Shown piece by piece: positions 33,330 to 44,439 of a stretch of 64,000 nt of DNA. Numbering within the stretch: position 1 is the stretch's first letter; every line of letters starts with the position of its first letter. The position numbers and the translations under genes are program-made. The stretch covers positions 101,248,237 through 101,312,236 of the forward strand of contig CM022302.1 in assembly GCA_011799875.1 (NCBI GenBank). The letters are read 5' to 3'. The notes beneath the pieces were generated by a model. The model was not told where the DNA came from and did no database searches. It worked only from the letters and a program-made list of their open reading frames with translations. Source of the DNA: Thinopyrum elongatum (Eukaryota > Streptophyta > Magnoliopsida > Poales > Poaceae).

Positions 33330-36021
33330 TCAGTTGGTTTGATCTTGGCGGGTTGAGGCTACCGGGTCATCCTGCGCCGATTCTTCTTCCTCCTCTGTCG
33401 TTTGGAAGTTAGGCGATGACCAATCGATCCCAGTCAAAGCTTTGAAAGAAGCTTCATCATCTATAAGAGTTGACGGGTCAATGTCAGGAGCGAAGGTGTG
33501 CTTACGCGTTGGCGGGATAAGGTCCACAACCTCATACACTGGCGACTTCACTTTGGCATTTTTAGCATCATAAACCGGATGATATTTGGAGAGATCAGTC
33601 TCTTGGGCCAATTTGCTTGTAAAGGGACGCATTTGCCTTACTATTTTTGTGAAGTCCTCGGCACTGAAGGGAGACCCATCTTCTTTTAAACTCAGGCAGC
33701 CGGTGGCTAGTTCCGCCGGATCAAGTTCTGCTTGCCATGCCTTTGCCCGGCTCAAGGCCGTGATGGCACCGGCTCTGGCGGCTGATTGTTTCAATTCTTC
33801 AATTCTTTGTGGCAGCACAGATAGCTTTTCTAACATTTCCTTGATGAGGGAAGGCGGTTGCTTCTTATGGGTGGAGGCAGAGATAGCTCATTGAGCGCCA
33901 GTGTATAATTGCTCTATAAGAGTATAGGCAGCTTTCAGCTTCATGCGCATGTCTGAGCCAAAGTGGGAGATTCTCGAGCCTGCGCTGCCAAAGAGATTGG
34001 TAAACCGGCTAAATGATTGTTCAAGGCATGGATGGTGAAAGGTGGAAATATATTATCGCTTACCAAAGATGGCGGCTGTCATGCTATTGATTTGATGTTT
34101 TAAACCGGATAACTCATCGGTAACCGGCTTAAGGGCAGCCTCAGCATCTTCTGCTCTTTTTTGTAGGGCTGCCTTCTCAGTTTCCCAGCCGTCTCTCTCA
34201 ACACTGAAGTCCTTTTTCAGTTTTTCAATATTTTCCAAAGTGGTCTTCAGCTCTGCTTTGGCCTTGGAAGTCTCAGATTGCTGGGTCTGAATGTTTTGCC
34301 TCAGATCGCTGACTTGAGATTCCTTCATGTTCAATTCAGCCCGTCACATAAAAAGGCAGGCAGTATGACGTTCTGATGATCATTTTATTTTAAGTCCCAA
34401 GCATAATACAAGTATTTTACTTGGCGCTTGGGGGCTAATGCACATTGCTCTTTTCTTGAAGACAATTATGTGATGACCCGGCTACACTGTTATAACTATA
34501 GCCGACTCATGGGGGCTACATACTTGGATTTTGTTCACAATTATGGTGATAAGTCCCGGCTTATAGATGCTGAATAAGCCGGCCCTTGGGGGCTACATGC
34601 GAAACTGAGTACTACAATTTGAAGTCCCGGCTTAACTTGTCAGTTTAAGCCGGCTCTTGGGGGCTACATACGCGAAGTTAAGAGCTACAATTTATAGTCC
34701 CGGTTTTAGCTATGCAGCTTAAGTCGGCCCTTGAGGGCTACTCGTTTTGATTCTGCAACTCCCAAGACGCTATGACAGTAATGAAAGATTAAAGAGGTTA
34801 TTTGAAGTCTACAGTATATTCAATTCTATCGTATCCAGTAGACTTGGCGGCTAGCAGAGATATATGGAAAAGATGGTAGTGGTTACCTCAAAACGTTCCT
34901 TCGTAAGGTTAACCAGGCCGGCTTCAAAGTCACGGCTGGTGTGAAGGCAGTTTAGATAGCCTGAATAAATCTCCTGAGCGATGAACTGGGCATAGCTTTC
35001 CAAGTCCACTTTCCACTTGCCCTTATCAACAGCAGAAAATTCTTCCTTTGCGCTATGCTTGAATAAGACGGTGGGATTACCTAGTGCTGCATAAGCCGTC
35101 CCAGTGACTATGACATCTTCAGTATCTTGAGCCGGCTGAGCGGGGCTGGGCGGTTTAGCAATTTCTTCATCAACATTCATGGTGTCCATAGTAACAAGGG
35201 GCTCTTCTGGTGGCGGGTCATCCATAGCCGTTTCTGAAGTTCGAGGCATGGATTCAGACACGGTTTGCTTCTCCGGGTCAGTAGCCTTGGGATCTTCAGC
35301 CGGCTTGTTAACTTTAAGCTTTTTGCTGGGCCTGGCCATGGCGCTGACAATAACAACTCATGATGAGATTAGTGTATTAATGGAATAAGGTATTAAGGCA
35401 AACAGGCTTAAGTATTTCTTACCCAGGAATAGTTTTGAACAAGGGAATTTGAGTCCCAGTTGAGTCGCCAGAGGAAGAATGAGAGGTCCCCTGATAGTTT
35501 GAATCAGATGGGTCAAGAGGTTGGCGAAAAAGACCCGCCTTGGGGTAAGCTAAGTCGGAAATATATGAAACCTCTGGACGACGCTTGCGAGGAACTGGCG
35601 TGTTTGGTAAGCTGGAAGAAAGAATCCCGCCACCACTATTCCTGGTTGTGCGGCGAGCTTCATGCTGCTGCTTCTTCAAAATAAAGTTGGGATCCAAGTA
35701 AGCTAAAGGGTGAGAAAACCTTACTTTCCGGCTTGCTTGATGAATTTTCTGTCTTGGCAGAGGTTCTGGGTCGGAGGAAAGGATAGTTATCTCTTCACCA
35801 TCTGCGTGGCTGCCTTCCACATCATCTTGATAGTGATCAATGTCAATAAGATGAACAAAAAAGGAGCCAAGAGAATCAAGCTCTACCTCCGACTCTTCAT
35901 CAAGAGTAAACGGATCAACTACTTCTGATTTCTTCTTGGTAGGTTTCTTAGCCAAGATTTTGGTCCTGGTCTTCTTGGCCGGTTTATCTTGAAGCCTCTT
36001 CTTCCAGAAGGGGGAGTCAGC
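33330..36021 (-). pseudogene. Decayed multi-exon antisense gene of element C (5' truncated)
   Basis: Proposed exons on the minus strand: 36021-35423, 35343-34887, 34340-34064, 33979-33330. Their lengths (599, 457, 277, 650) join in one phase through to the stop at 33330. Donors are GTAAGA, GTAACC and GTAAGC. The acceptor of the third exon reads GG instead of AG, and a TGA interrupts the last exon at 33890-33888. The third exon is a Lys/Glu-rich coiled coil; the last has RIEELKQSAARAGA and AWQAELDPAELATG, which line up with EELVQLFKGAR and AWAMVKTRYTKLDPNHMARVG in the last exon of the A gene. Hence it is a homologue. The N-terminal domain exons are lost at the 36054 junction. Confidence 0.68.
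34427..34740 (+). repeat. Tandem array of about 75 bp with polypurine-like motif, in an intron of the antisense gene
   Basis: Five copies of (C/A)TTGGGGGCTA(C) or a close variant start near 34427, 34508, 34585, 34656 and 34730, embedded in imperfect units with AAGTCCCGGCTTA and ACTACAATTT. The array lies between exons 34887 and 34340 of the antisense gene and on the sense strand of the element. Confidence 0.75.
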
Positions 36022-36054
36022 CTGCAGAGGTTCAAGTAAGAATGAAAAGGCAGA

Positions 36055-37687
36055 TTGACAACACGCCGACAGCAGCACGCACACAGCATGCCGGGCGGCT
36101 GCGGCACCCCAACTCTGCCGGCCGCGGAGCGACCTAGCTGGCTCCTGCCCTGCACATCCTCGTTGGCCCCGCCGTTGAGCGCCCTAGTTGTCGCCGCCGC
36201 ACGGCACTGCGCTGCAACCACAATGTGAACGCCTAGGCTGCCGCACGCCTCTTCTAGCCGGTCGTCGACGCACTGGCTGCCACGCGCGCGGCACTGCGCT
36301 GCTACCACAACGCGAATGCCTAGGCTGCCGCATGCATCCTATAGCCGCCCGTCCACGCACTGGCTGCCGCGTGCGCTAGATGTCACTGCAGATGCGCCGG
36401 GGAGGAGTCAATGCATTTGTGACCTGCCTCTATCTGGTGCACCCTCCGCTCATCCTCGAACTCCCTCTTCGCCGTGCGCCATGGCCAGCGGTCTATCCCC
36501 GACAAGCCGTCGCATCCGAGAGAACCGCCACGCCCTCTTGATCCTCCATGCCGAACGAATCGAGTTGCGACGCCTTGCACAGAGCACACAGACGTCATCT
36601 TCTCCGACACCATCTGTAAGCCGTCGTCGTCGATTCATCGTGCTCCTGCCGACAGCACAAACCTCCTCGTGGTTATCCCTACCTCCTTTCCCCTCTCTCT
36701 TAGTCCTCATCCTTGATCTGTAGCCGCCGCCCCGCAAGCTCTGGCTCTGTTTGCCGCCATGGCCGACGAACTCGGTTATGTCAAGCCTCCCCTGCCCATT
36801 GTTGTAGCCCGATGTGTTCCTGGAGCTAGGTAGACACCGCCTAGCTGGCCAGCCGCTCCATGAGCTCGCTCGGTACTCGTATCGACGCCTCCTCCCCCAT
36901 ATCTGACAGAGCTATCAGACGAGACCGCAGAGGAGCGGCAGACGATGACCCGTGATACACAGCCGGCGGCTAGAGGTGTGTGACGACGTCGTGTAGGAGG
37001 AGCGGCGGCGCGGCGAGGAAGGCATGCGTCGGGTGGGGCGGCGGCGTCGTCGGGTTGGGCGGCGTTCGCGAGAGGTGTGGGCGACGGGCGCGTAGTACTT
37101 CCTTTTTTCTGGGAGGAGGTGGGAAGCAGGCCCGTAATTTCAGCCGTGAACATGACGGGGGGACGCCGGAGGGCAGAGTTTTCGTCCGCCGTAAAAATGC
37201 TAGACGCACTTTGGATGTGGGTTGGTGAAATATTGACTGTTAGATCAAATTAAGTGATCTGATCAGGAGGCTGTAATTCCTCTGTGTTGTTATGTGTAGG
37301 TTAGGCTGGGTACACGTAGTGGTGAATATGTTTGCTTGTTTAATAGTGGTATAGAAGCCGGGCGTGTAGACTTTGTTCCGAAGTGTTTATTTGTTTTTTT
37401 CTTTGTTACATGTATGTAGATCTATTTTAAATCACAGCAGTCAAATTTTATGGTTAATGTAAAATTAACGGATATAAAGAGACGACGTATGGAGAACTAT
37501 GAAAGTCTTCTTTTTTTTTGCGGGGAACTATGAAAGTCTTCATCCTTTATTATTACTATTATTAGGCAAAGACTTATGACATCGATCACAAACTGTTAAA
37601 ATATTCAAAAGTAGTTTATTACATGCTTATTATAATACTTTTATGTCACACAAACCAGAGTATCGTTAGTCGAAGCCTTATCATATA
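36055..37687. other. Unassigned region, GC-rich then AT-rich
   Basis: I see no convincing gene. The first half is GC-rich with an 87-bp tandem duplication (units from 36202 and 36289, core CGGCACTGCGCTGC). A leader-like stretch with CCGCCATGGCC lies near 36750. From 37230 it becomes AT-rich. It could be the end of an unidentified DNA transposon, a gene 5' region, or old LTR sequence. Confidence 0.4.
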
Positions 37688-38040
37688 CTCCCTCCGGTCC
37701 TTTTTACTGGTGGGAGCCCTTTTTACTCCGCATATAAAAATTGTCTAGAGCTAAATTTTGCAAAGATTGACCATATTTCTATGGAAAAATATCAATATCT
37801 ATAATACTAAAATAATCCAATGTTGATATTTCCCTATAAAATTGGTCAAATTTTACATCATTATAACACACCCGACCCTATACTTTCATAATGTTTAGGA
37901 AAAATATCAACATCTATAATACTAAAATCATCCAGTGTTGATATTTCCTATAAAGTTGGGCAGATTTTACAAAATTTGACTTAAGTACATCATTATAACA
38001 CACCCAACCCTATACTTTCATAATGTTTCTACCTTTCGAA
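37688..38040 (+). mobile_element. Degenerate Stowaway-like MITE with internal duplication
   Basis: It begins TA|CTCCCTCCGGTCCTTTTTACT, the grass Stowaway terminal repeat, followed by TTTTTACTCCGCATATAA and the usual AATATCAAYATCTATAATACTAAAA core. That core and the ACATCATTATAACACACCC block occur twice (about 37783-37897 and 37898-38030). A matching right terminal repeat is not seen. Confidence 0.6.
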
Positions 38041-39320
38041 ACACTAGTCTTTTGATGGGTCTAATAAATGATTAACATCCCCTTGGACCTAGTCCCTATC
38101 CCATTATATATATAATCAACCCTCTCTACTTAATAAATTCTTGTCAATTGTTTGGTTCCTGCTAACCGCCACTGGTAAGATACTCCCTCTCTTTGGGTAT
38201 ATAGAGCTTATCTCAAAATTTTAGTTTTTCGATTTTATAAGTCTCAATTGTGGGGGCGCTGGGCTAGGGGATCTAGTCGCCCTAGTGTCGCTCAGCGAGC
38301 AGCACATGAGCGAGGAGGGGTTTATTCGTGTCAACATGTGTTTATGCAAAGTGAATTTCATAATGTTCCAACCTTTCAAAGCAGGGTGTTCGATCGATCA
38401 AGTATTAATCTTAATAAATCATTAACATCCCATGGCCATTGGCACTAGCCTATATATAAACCAAGCTTAACACCCCCGTTACACGCCAAAATCCCCAAAC
38501 TCTCATGGTACGTACTAGCTAGGTAGCGATGATTACGACTAGACCAATAGGCCCATGGGAAGCACCACCAGATTGTGCAAAGATGCAGCAAACAAAAATA
38601 GCAACGGTAGATCACGCGACACAGTTTATTAGGGCAGGTTTCTATCATGATTCATGGCGAGTCCAGTAAGGAAGAAAATGGCAAAAGAAAAAAGGTGTGC
38701 GGTGGACTGAGAGGAAGTTGCTCACAGGCAGCGTTGCCGGCTTGCCGTTGATGCCCGTTTGCTTCCGCTTGCCACCGACGACGAAGCAATCCGGGCGACG
38801 AGCCGACGACTATATATGGCATTTGTATGGAACGTAGCACTAATTTTGGTCTATTAAAGGCCCGGAGCGCATATGCTGAGTCAGATTTGTTATTTGTTTT
38901 CGAAGGCTAATTAGCTTTCCTATTTGACAAATGCTGAGGCTGATTGATTTGATGCCAATGTTTGGTAGTACTCTTTGTTTTGTCAAGTGTTAATATCAAA
39001 CCAATCAGGTTTGCTACTTGCCGCTTGTAGCAGCCAATAGCACACAACCGCCCGTGACGCTCGGGTTCCACTAAGCGCCGGCGAGTGTGTTGTTTTGTAC
39101 TAATAGTTCCGGTCACACTGGCTTTTACTTCCATAGATCCTGTTTTTCATAGTTTTCATGAAGGCCGGTGATGGACGCCTGTCGCCACGCGCACCGCTAG
39201 ATGCACTCGCGTGAAGCTGTTTGATCAGATTCGTTCCCCCATGTCGTGTCATCCTTGCAACTGCATCTCTGCCCCTCCTGTCCTTCGCATTGCACCCCAC
39301 ATTGCTCACATCACCCTAAA
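38041..39320. other. Unassigned, possibly low-copy region with promoter-like duplication
   Basis: 38017-38110 and 38356-38460 are diverged copies of one segment (TTTCATAATGTT, ATNATTAACATCCC, then TATATATA). Each ends in a TATA-rich stretch followed by non-coding sequence. No coding exon could be supported downstream; 38460-39320 has only short frames. Confidence 0.4.
38183..38250 (+). mobile_element. Second MITE-like fragment
   Basis: TA|CTCCCTCTCTTTGGGTATATAG, then CTTATCTCAAAATTTTAG, resembles one end of a common grass Mariner/Stowaway MITE. Only the left end is present. Confidence 0.45.
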
Positions 39321-39661
39321 TTAGTGAGTCTGACCGCACGACCCCACCAGTCAGAGGATCGGAGGCAACAAACGCAAGGCCCAGCCACGCGTGCAAGAGC
39401 AACCCTCGTTGCCTCATCCCAGAATGGGTGCACAAGGTTGGCCCAGCTGCGAAGAGTACTTAAGCAGGTGACCTCACTCGTCTGGGGTATCCAAAGGATC
39501 AGGCAGACAAACCCGGCGGCTACCTAGCTACTTTCCTATCTTCTTCTTCCCCAAGACAATTCTCGATTCATGTAATTCCTCTGTAATCGGCACTATCGAA
39601 GAGTAATAGATCGAAGGAGTGAGTCATACCCTGCATCTGGTATCAGTCGCTACCACCACCA
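39321..39661 (+). repeat. 5' LTR and primer site of degenerate element E
   Basis: 39321-39635 matches the LTRs at 55062-55377 and 13416-13739 but lacks the first TG. After the CTGCA end, TGGTATCAGTCGC (from 39638) looks like a decayed initiator-Met primer site. Element D is inserted at 39662. Confidence 0.72.
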
Positions 39662-42600
39662 TGTAACACCCCTATGTAATGGTGCTACAGTAATCCATCA
39701 TGATGATGCTAAGCTACTGTGATTTGCAATGATAATCATGTTGGGATAATATCTCATTTCAAATTCCTTCTCTGAATTCTATTCAAATTCAAAGTGATAT
39801 TTCAAGTTGTATAAAAGTTGCTGGAAAAATGTTCATCATTCAGCAAATATTCCAAAACAAATGTTGTTAGAAAAACAACATCACCTGAATTCATTGTGTG
39901 ATTCAAACAACATGAAACAGCACCAAAACAGAAATTTAAAGTGCCAATTCATTTATTAAAAATTCAAATGAAATCATTTGTTCACCAAACCAATTTCTGG
40001 CAGTGCTAAATATTATAACATATTTATGTGGCATAACTCACTATTTTACAAAAGTCATTAAGTGGCCTAACAATTTAGAAAATAGGAAAGAGTACATAAA
40101 ACAGAAAAAGAAATAGAAAAAGGCCTAAACTAGACTGAGCCTAAGTGCACAGTGGCACGGCCCAGCCCAGTGGCCTCTTTCTCCCTCCTCCCTCTCTCTC
40201 ACCTGTGCGTGTCGGCCGCGCCGTGGCTGGGCGCGCGCACGCCGACCAGCCAGCGACACGCCGATGCCCACCGACGCGAGGGGATAAGGCCGAGGCCTCG
40301 TCCATTCCCCCTAGACGCCTCGCCACTCTTCCACCTCCCTCCGTCGCTCTCTCCCTCTCGTTTCCATCGTCGCCCGACCGCTACCGCGGCCGTGCCGCCG
40401 CGCCCGCGTAGCCACCGTCGTCGTCTCGCCCCTCCGTGGTATCCTGCGTCTCCGCCATCGTCGACTGCCTCGTCCCCGTCCACGACCGCAAGCCGGGGAG
40501 CACCACAGGCCGCGGATCGAGTCGCCCCCTTTCGCCTCTGCCGCCGGCGATCCCCGTCGACTCCAGCCACCCCTACGCTCCTAAGCCGTCGAAGGCTTTT
40601 CGTAGCCACGTGGTGAGCCACCACCTTTCTTCTCCCTCTCTCCGTTTGCTCTTGCGCGGTCCCTAGCTGCCTCTTCCACGGTGGCCGAACGCGACACCGC
40701 GCGAGCTCGTCGCCGGCGTGTCTCCGGTGACCAATTGGTCACGGGCCCGTGTCCATCGTCCTCGCACGCACACGTTGAGCACGCCCAAACCTTTAGCTTG
40801 AGCTACTGCGCGCTGCATCGCCGATTCCGCCGACGCCCGAAAAAGCCCCGCCGCTGACCTCGTCGCCGGCGCCGATTCCGGCCAAGTCCGGCGACTTCAC
40901 CACCACCATTTGACATGCCGTCGAATGCCCATTCGAACGTGCCGTCGAATGCCCATTCGAACGTGCCGTCGAATGCCCATTCGAACACGCCCGGCCACGC
41001 CCGTTTTGGTGGCCTGTAGGCGATTTCCGGCGCCTCCTATGGCCCTCCGCCGCGTCTGGAGGTCGCCGGCGGCGAAACGCTGGCCACTGCCAGCGTGGCT
41101 GACCTGGGGCCACCCCAAGGGTCACTGCCAGCGGGCCCCACGGGCCCCAGTTGACTGGGTTGACCCAGTCAACTACTGACTAGGCACCCCTGTGTCACTG
41201 ACATGCGGGCCCCGCTCTCTAATTAACTCCGGTTTAGGCTAAAATTGATTAATTAGCTCAACAGCCACTAACACCTGTGGCCCACACCCTTAACTAATTC
41301 TGTTTAGATAAAATAAACCACTATTATCCCTCTGTCTACGACATGTGGGACCCACTGGTCAGGTTTAACCTGGTCAGCCGTCCAGTTGACTGCTGATGCA
41401 ATGCTGACGTCAGGCTGACGTCATATTTCATTTCTGTTAATTTAAATAATTTCAGAAAATGCTAAAATCTTTGTAAAATCAGTAGAAATTAAATCGTAGC
41501 TCGGATCGAAAAACTTTATACATGAAAGTTGATCAGAAAAACGAGATGAATCCGACCGTGCCATCTGTTTCCGTGTCAGGACCCTCTACGAAGGTGAACC
41601 CGCAACTTTTATCCTGTTTCCAGTAGATGAATAGTGCATATACACCGGTTAATAATTCCAACTTAAATCCTAAAATAACTAATATGACTTAGACATGCTT
41701 TTAGGCAACCCTACACTGCACCATAGCATGACATGCTCTGTGTTGCATATTTGCTAAATATTCATCTGTTTCCTCCCCCTCTTCTCTCTCGGTAGATCCC
41801 GGTACCGACGTAGTCTCCGAGACCAACGCAGCTCCGGAGTTCAACTACACTGTTGACGACCCTTCTCTTGCCGCAGAGCTTCCAGGCAAGCACCCACCCT
41901 TTGAACATACCGATATCACCTATCCTTTCTCTCTTATGTTTGCATTAGAAATTGTTGCTGCTACTACTTATCCTACTTCTGATGCATAGCCTGTTTTTGT
42001 AACTGTTGTTGATACCTACCTGCTTATCCTAAACTGCTTAGTATAGGCTGGATAGAGACCCACCAGAGACCCACTTTGTCCCAGGTTGCCCCGCTGGATT
42101 ATCGGAAGACTCGACAACGAGGCCCCGGCACCGCACATCACACCCCCTTTATCTGTACGACACTGCAGCGTTACTATAGAGTGCCGAGGGTGATACCTCG
42201 TAAGCACTTCCGATGTTAACTCTGTGGAGTAGTTACTCGGTCGTGGTCATCGATGGTGATTCCTCCTTCACCACTTCCGGTAACGACGTTGTCCTGCAAC
42301 ACCTTAAGTGTGAACCCATCGAGGGTGATTCCTCCGAGTTCACCATGACGGATACATTGAGTAGGAATCCAACGAGGGTGATACCTCAGATTCCCCAGAT
42401 GTTATGGACACACGGACACTTGGACTTTACAACTGTTACTTGGGAAGTCGGGTCGACACTGAGGGGTACCCGAGCGAGCATAAGATGCGAGTGATGTGGA
42501 GACGGGTTGACCTTGAGGGTGCCCATGAGATAATTACAAGGCGTGGCCGGGCATTCCTAGCCCTTGCCACAAGTCCTTGAGACGGGGCGACGGGATCACA

Positions 42601-43838
42601 TCGATCATGAGTCTCTGCTCGTTACCGCACGCTACCAACACACTAACGATTTGGATATTTTATCCGAGTGGGCCTTTGGCCCGATAGCACTAACCATCAC
42701 GTGGGAACAGTTATGGGCACTCTGCGTCATATGCATCAGCCGAAGCTTAATGGATGTCAGTGACTGAGCGGCATGCGTCGGGTTGGACCATGTAACGCAA
42801 CCGCCTTGATAGTGTGGGTTGTTAGGTTTGCTCACCGGCCGCCCACGCAACATGCAGGAGTTCCCGGGGCGACGGCCCAAGACCCCTCGGGGCAAAGGTT
42901 TAGTCCGGCGTGCTGACCTCTCTATTAAGCCTAGGTCGGGTTGCGGCGTATCATTTGGCCGAGGCCGGGCATGACCCAGAAAAAGTGTGTCCGGCCAGAG
43001 TTAATCGAACATGGTGGGTAAGTTGGTGCACCCCTGCAGGGAAGAAAACAACCTATGCATAGCCGGATCCTCGGTAACGGACGCTTGGAGTTGTATCCTG
43101 ATTGATACAACTAGAACTGGATACTTGTGATGAGAAATGGATAATATGGCTCTGGGATTGCTTTCTCGCAGGGAGTCGAGGAAAGATCTCTGGACGAGGT
43201 TGATAACACTACTATTATTTTATACTGTGCTAATCTACACTCTTGTAATGCTGCAAGACCACTGAAGATGCTAGTCTTCGATAGGACTAGGCCTTCCCTC
43301 TATTCTGACATTTCTGCAGCCCAGTCCACATATACAACCTTTCTTTGATAATGTTGCATATGTAGTGTAGATCCTTGCTTGTTGAGTACTTCGAATGAGT
43401 ACTCACGGTTGCTTTGCTTCCTCTTTTTCCCCATATCCGTTTGATGACGGAGCCCCTGAGACAGCTGCCCCCGCCGACGACTACTACTACTACCCCGAGG
43501 ATGGCTACTACTTCGAGCTGGCCGACGACCAGGAGTAGGTTCGGCGGGTCCTCGGAAGGAGGCCTGAGCCTTTTCGATCATAGTGTTTTCTTTTGCCTCG
43601 TTTTTAAAGGCTTATCTGTCTTTCTTTTATATCTGTACTCAGATATCTGATGCTTCCGCTGACGCTTGTAAACGAGCTTATGTATTCGAGCCCTCGAGGC
43701 CCCTGGCTTGTAATATAAAGCTTGTATGACTTTATTTATGTTTTAGAGTTGTGTTGCGATATCTTCAAGTGAGTCCTTAGGCTTGATCGTGTGCATTTGC
43801 GTGTATGGTTAGTGCACGATTGAGCCGGGGGCGTCACA
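39662..43838 (+). repeat. 5' LTR of element D
   Basis: Starts TGTAACACCC, ends GGGGGCGTCACA, followed by GG and the primer site. Contains a 24-bp tandem repeat (40917-40988, three copies), four dispersed copies of GAGGGTGATNCCTC (near 42185, 42250, 42320 and 42372), a GAGTAC...GTACTC hairpin (43384-43404), and two small open segments (41796-41885 and 43443-43538) discussed as possible exons. Confidence 0.92.
40917..40988 (+). repeat. 24-bp palindromic minisatellite in the D LTR
   Basis: Three copies of GCCGTCGAATGCCCATTCGAACGT, the last slightly altered. CGAATG and CATTCG within each unit are complementary. The other LTR (50166-50213) has two copies. Confidence 0.85.
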
Positions 43839-43841
43839 GGT

Positions 43842-43854
43842 TGGTATCAGAGCC
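43842..43854 (+). other. Primer binding site of element D (initiator Met tRNA type)
   Basis: TGGTATCAGAGCC, three bases after the LTR end. Confidence 0.9.
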
Positions 43855-44439
43855 GACTGCCTGTAGGAACCCCCTTTCCAACTCCTTGGCCGAAGTTGAG
43901 TCTAGTCATCCAAAATTGTTTTACTAACATGGCCGTGGGGCTTACGGGCCCACGTCGCCGAATGGGTGGTATTAGGATCTTTTATTCCTCGTCTTTACTC
44001 TGGGACTCTGATCTCTCTACTATTCGGGTTAAATGATTTTACTAACTCCAACATTAGGTTCTCGTGATCACATCCACCCGGAGTTCTGAAATTAACCCCC
44101 TTTCTTCAAGATTGTGGGCCAGGTTCTGCTTGCAGGATCCTTTTATCGGGGGCACCCTATGTTGTCACTTGCAGATTCCTCGCTCCAACAGTTTTCTCCG
44201 ACGTTGATGTAGCCTTTGCTATGTCTCGTTGTGTACTTCCTTACCGCGTGCCTGCGCCGCCTAGCATGTCTAGCTTTTAAATTTGCGCCGTTATGCTGTC
44301 CGCATGTGCCCGACTTTGTGTACGGATCTGTACATTTTAATTGACTACCGTTAAGTATCTATTACACAGCTTAATTATTGTCGTGTTACATCATGCTTGT
44401 TGCTAACCACTCGCAATTGCTTTTACTAAACTACCCCTG
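43855..44439 (+). other. Untranslated leader of element D
   Basis: This stretch between primer site and gag has no supported frame. It ends in a TTAGCAG acceptor-like site at the opening of the gag frame. There is no counterpart of the extra ORF found here in element B. Confidence 0.55.

Larger units (their letters stand above)
24982..36054 (+). mobile_element. Element C: Tat-lineage gypsy retrotransposon, 3' truncated
   Basis: 5' LTR 24982-25502, primer site TTGGCGCCCACCGTGGGGC, then gag, protease, RT, RNase H, archaeal-type RNase H and integrase ending at 32025. A decayed multi-exon gene on the opposite strand follows (36021-33330). The 3' LTR and polypurine tract are missing: element sequence ends in an intron of that gene near 36054. 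Gag-pol has about eight premature stops and at least two frameshifts, so this copy is older than A. Confidence 0.85.

Noticed and set aside
40199..40624. 141-codon minus-strand ORF in the D LTR, also at 49448-49873
   Set aside because: Both copies are open only because the LTRs are near-identical and GC-rich. The product is Arg/Gly/Ala-rich low complexity, and plus-strand frames are equally open.
42184..42385. GAGGGTGAT repeats as a CRISPR-like array
   Set aside because: The genome is a plant, spacing is irregular, and repeats are only about 14 bp and diverged.
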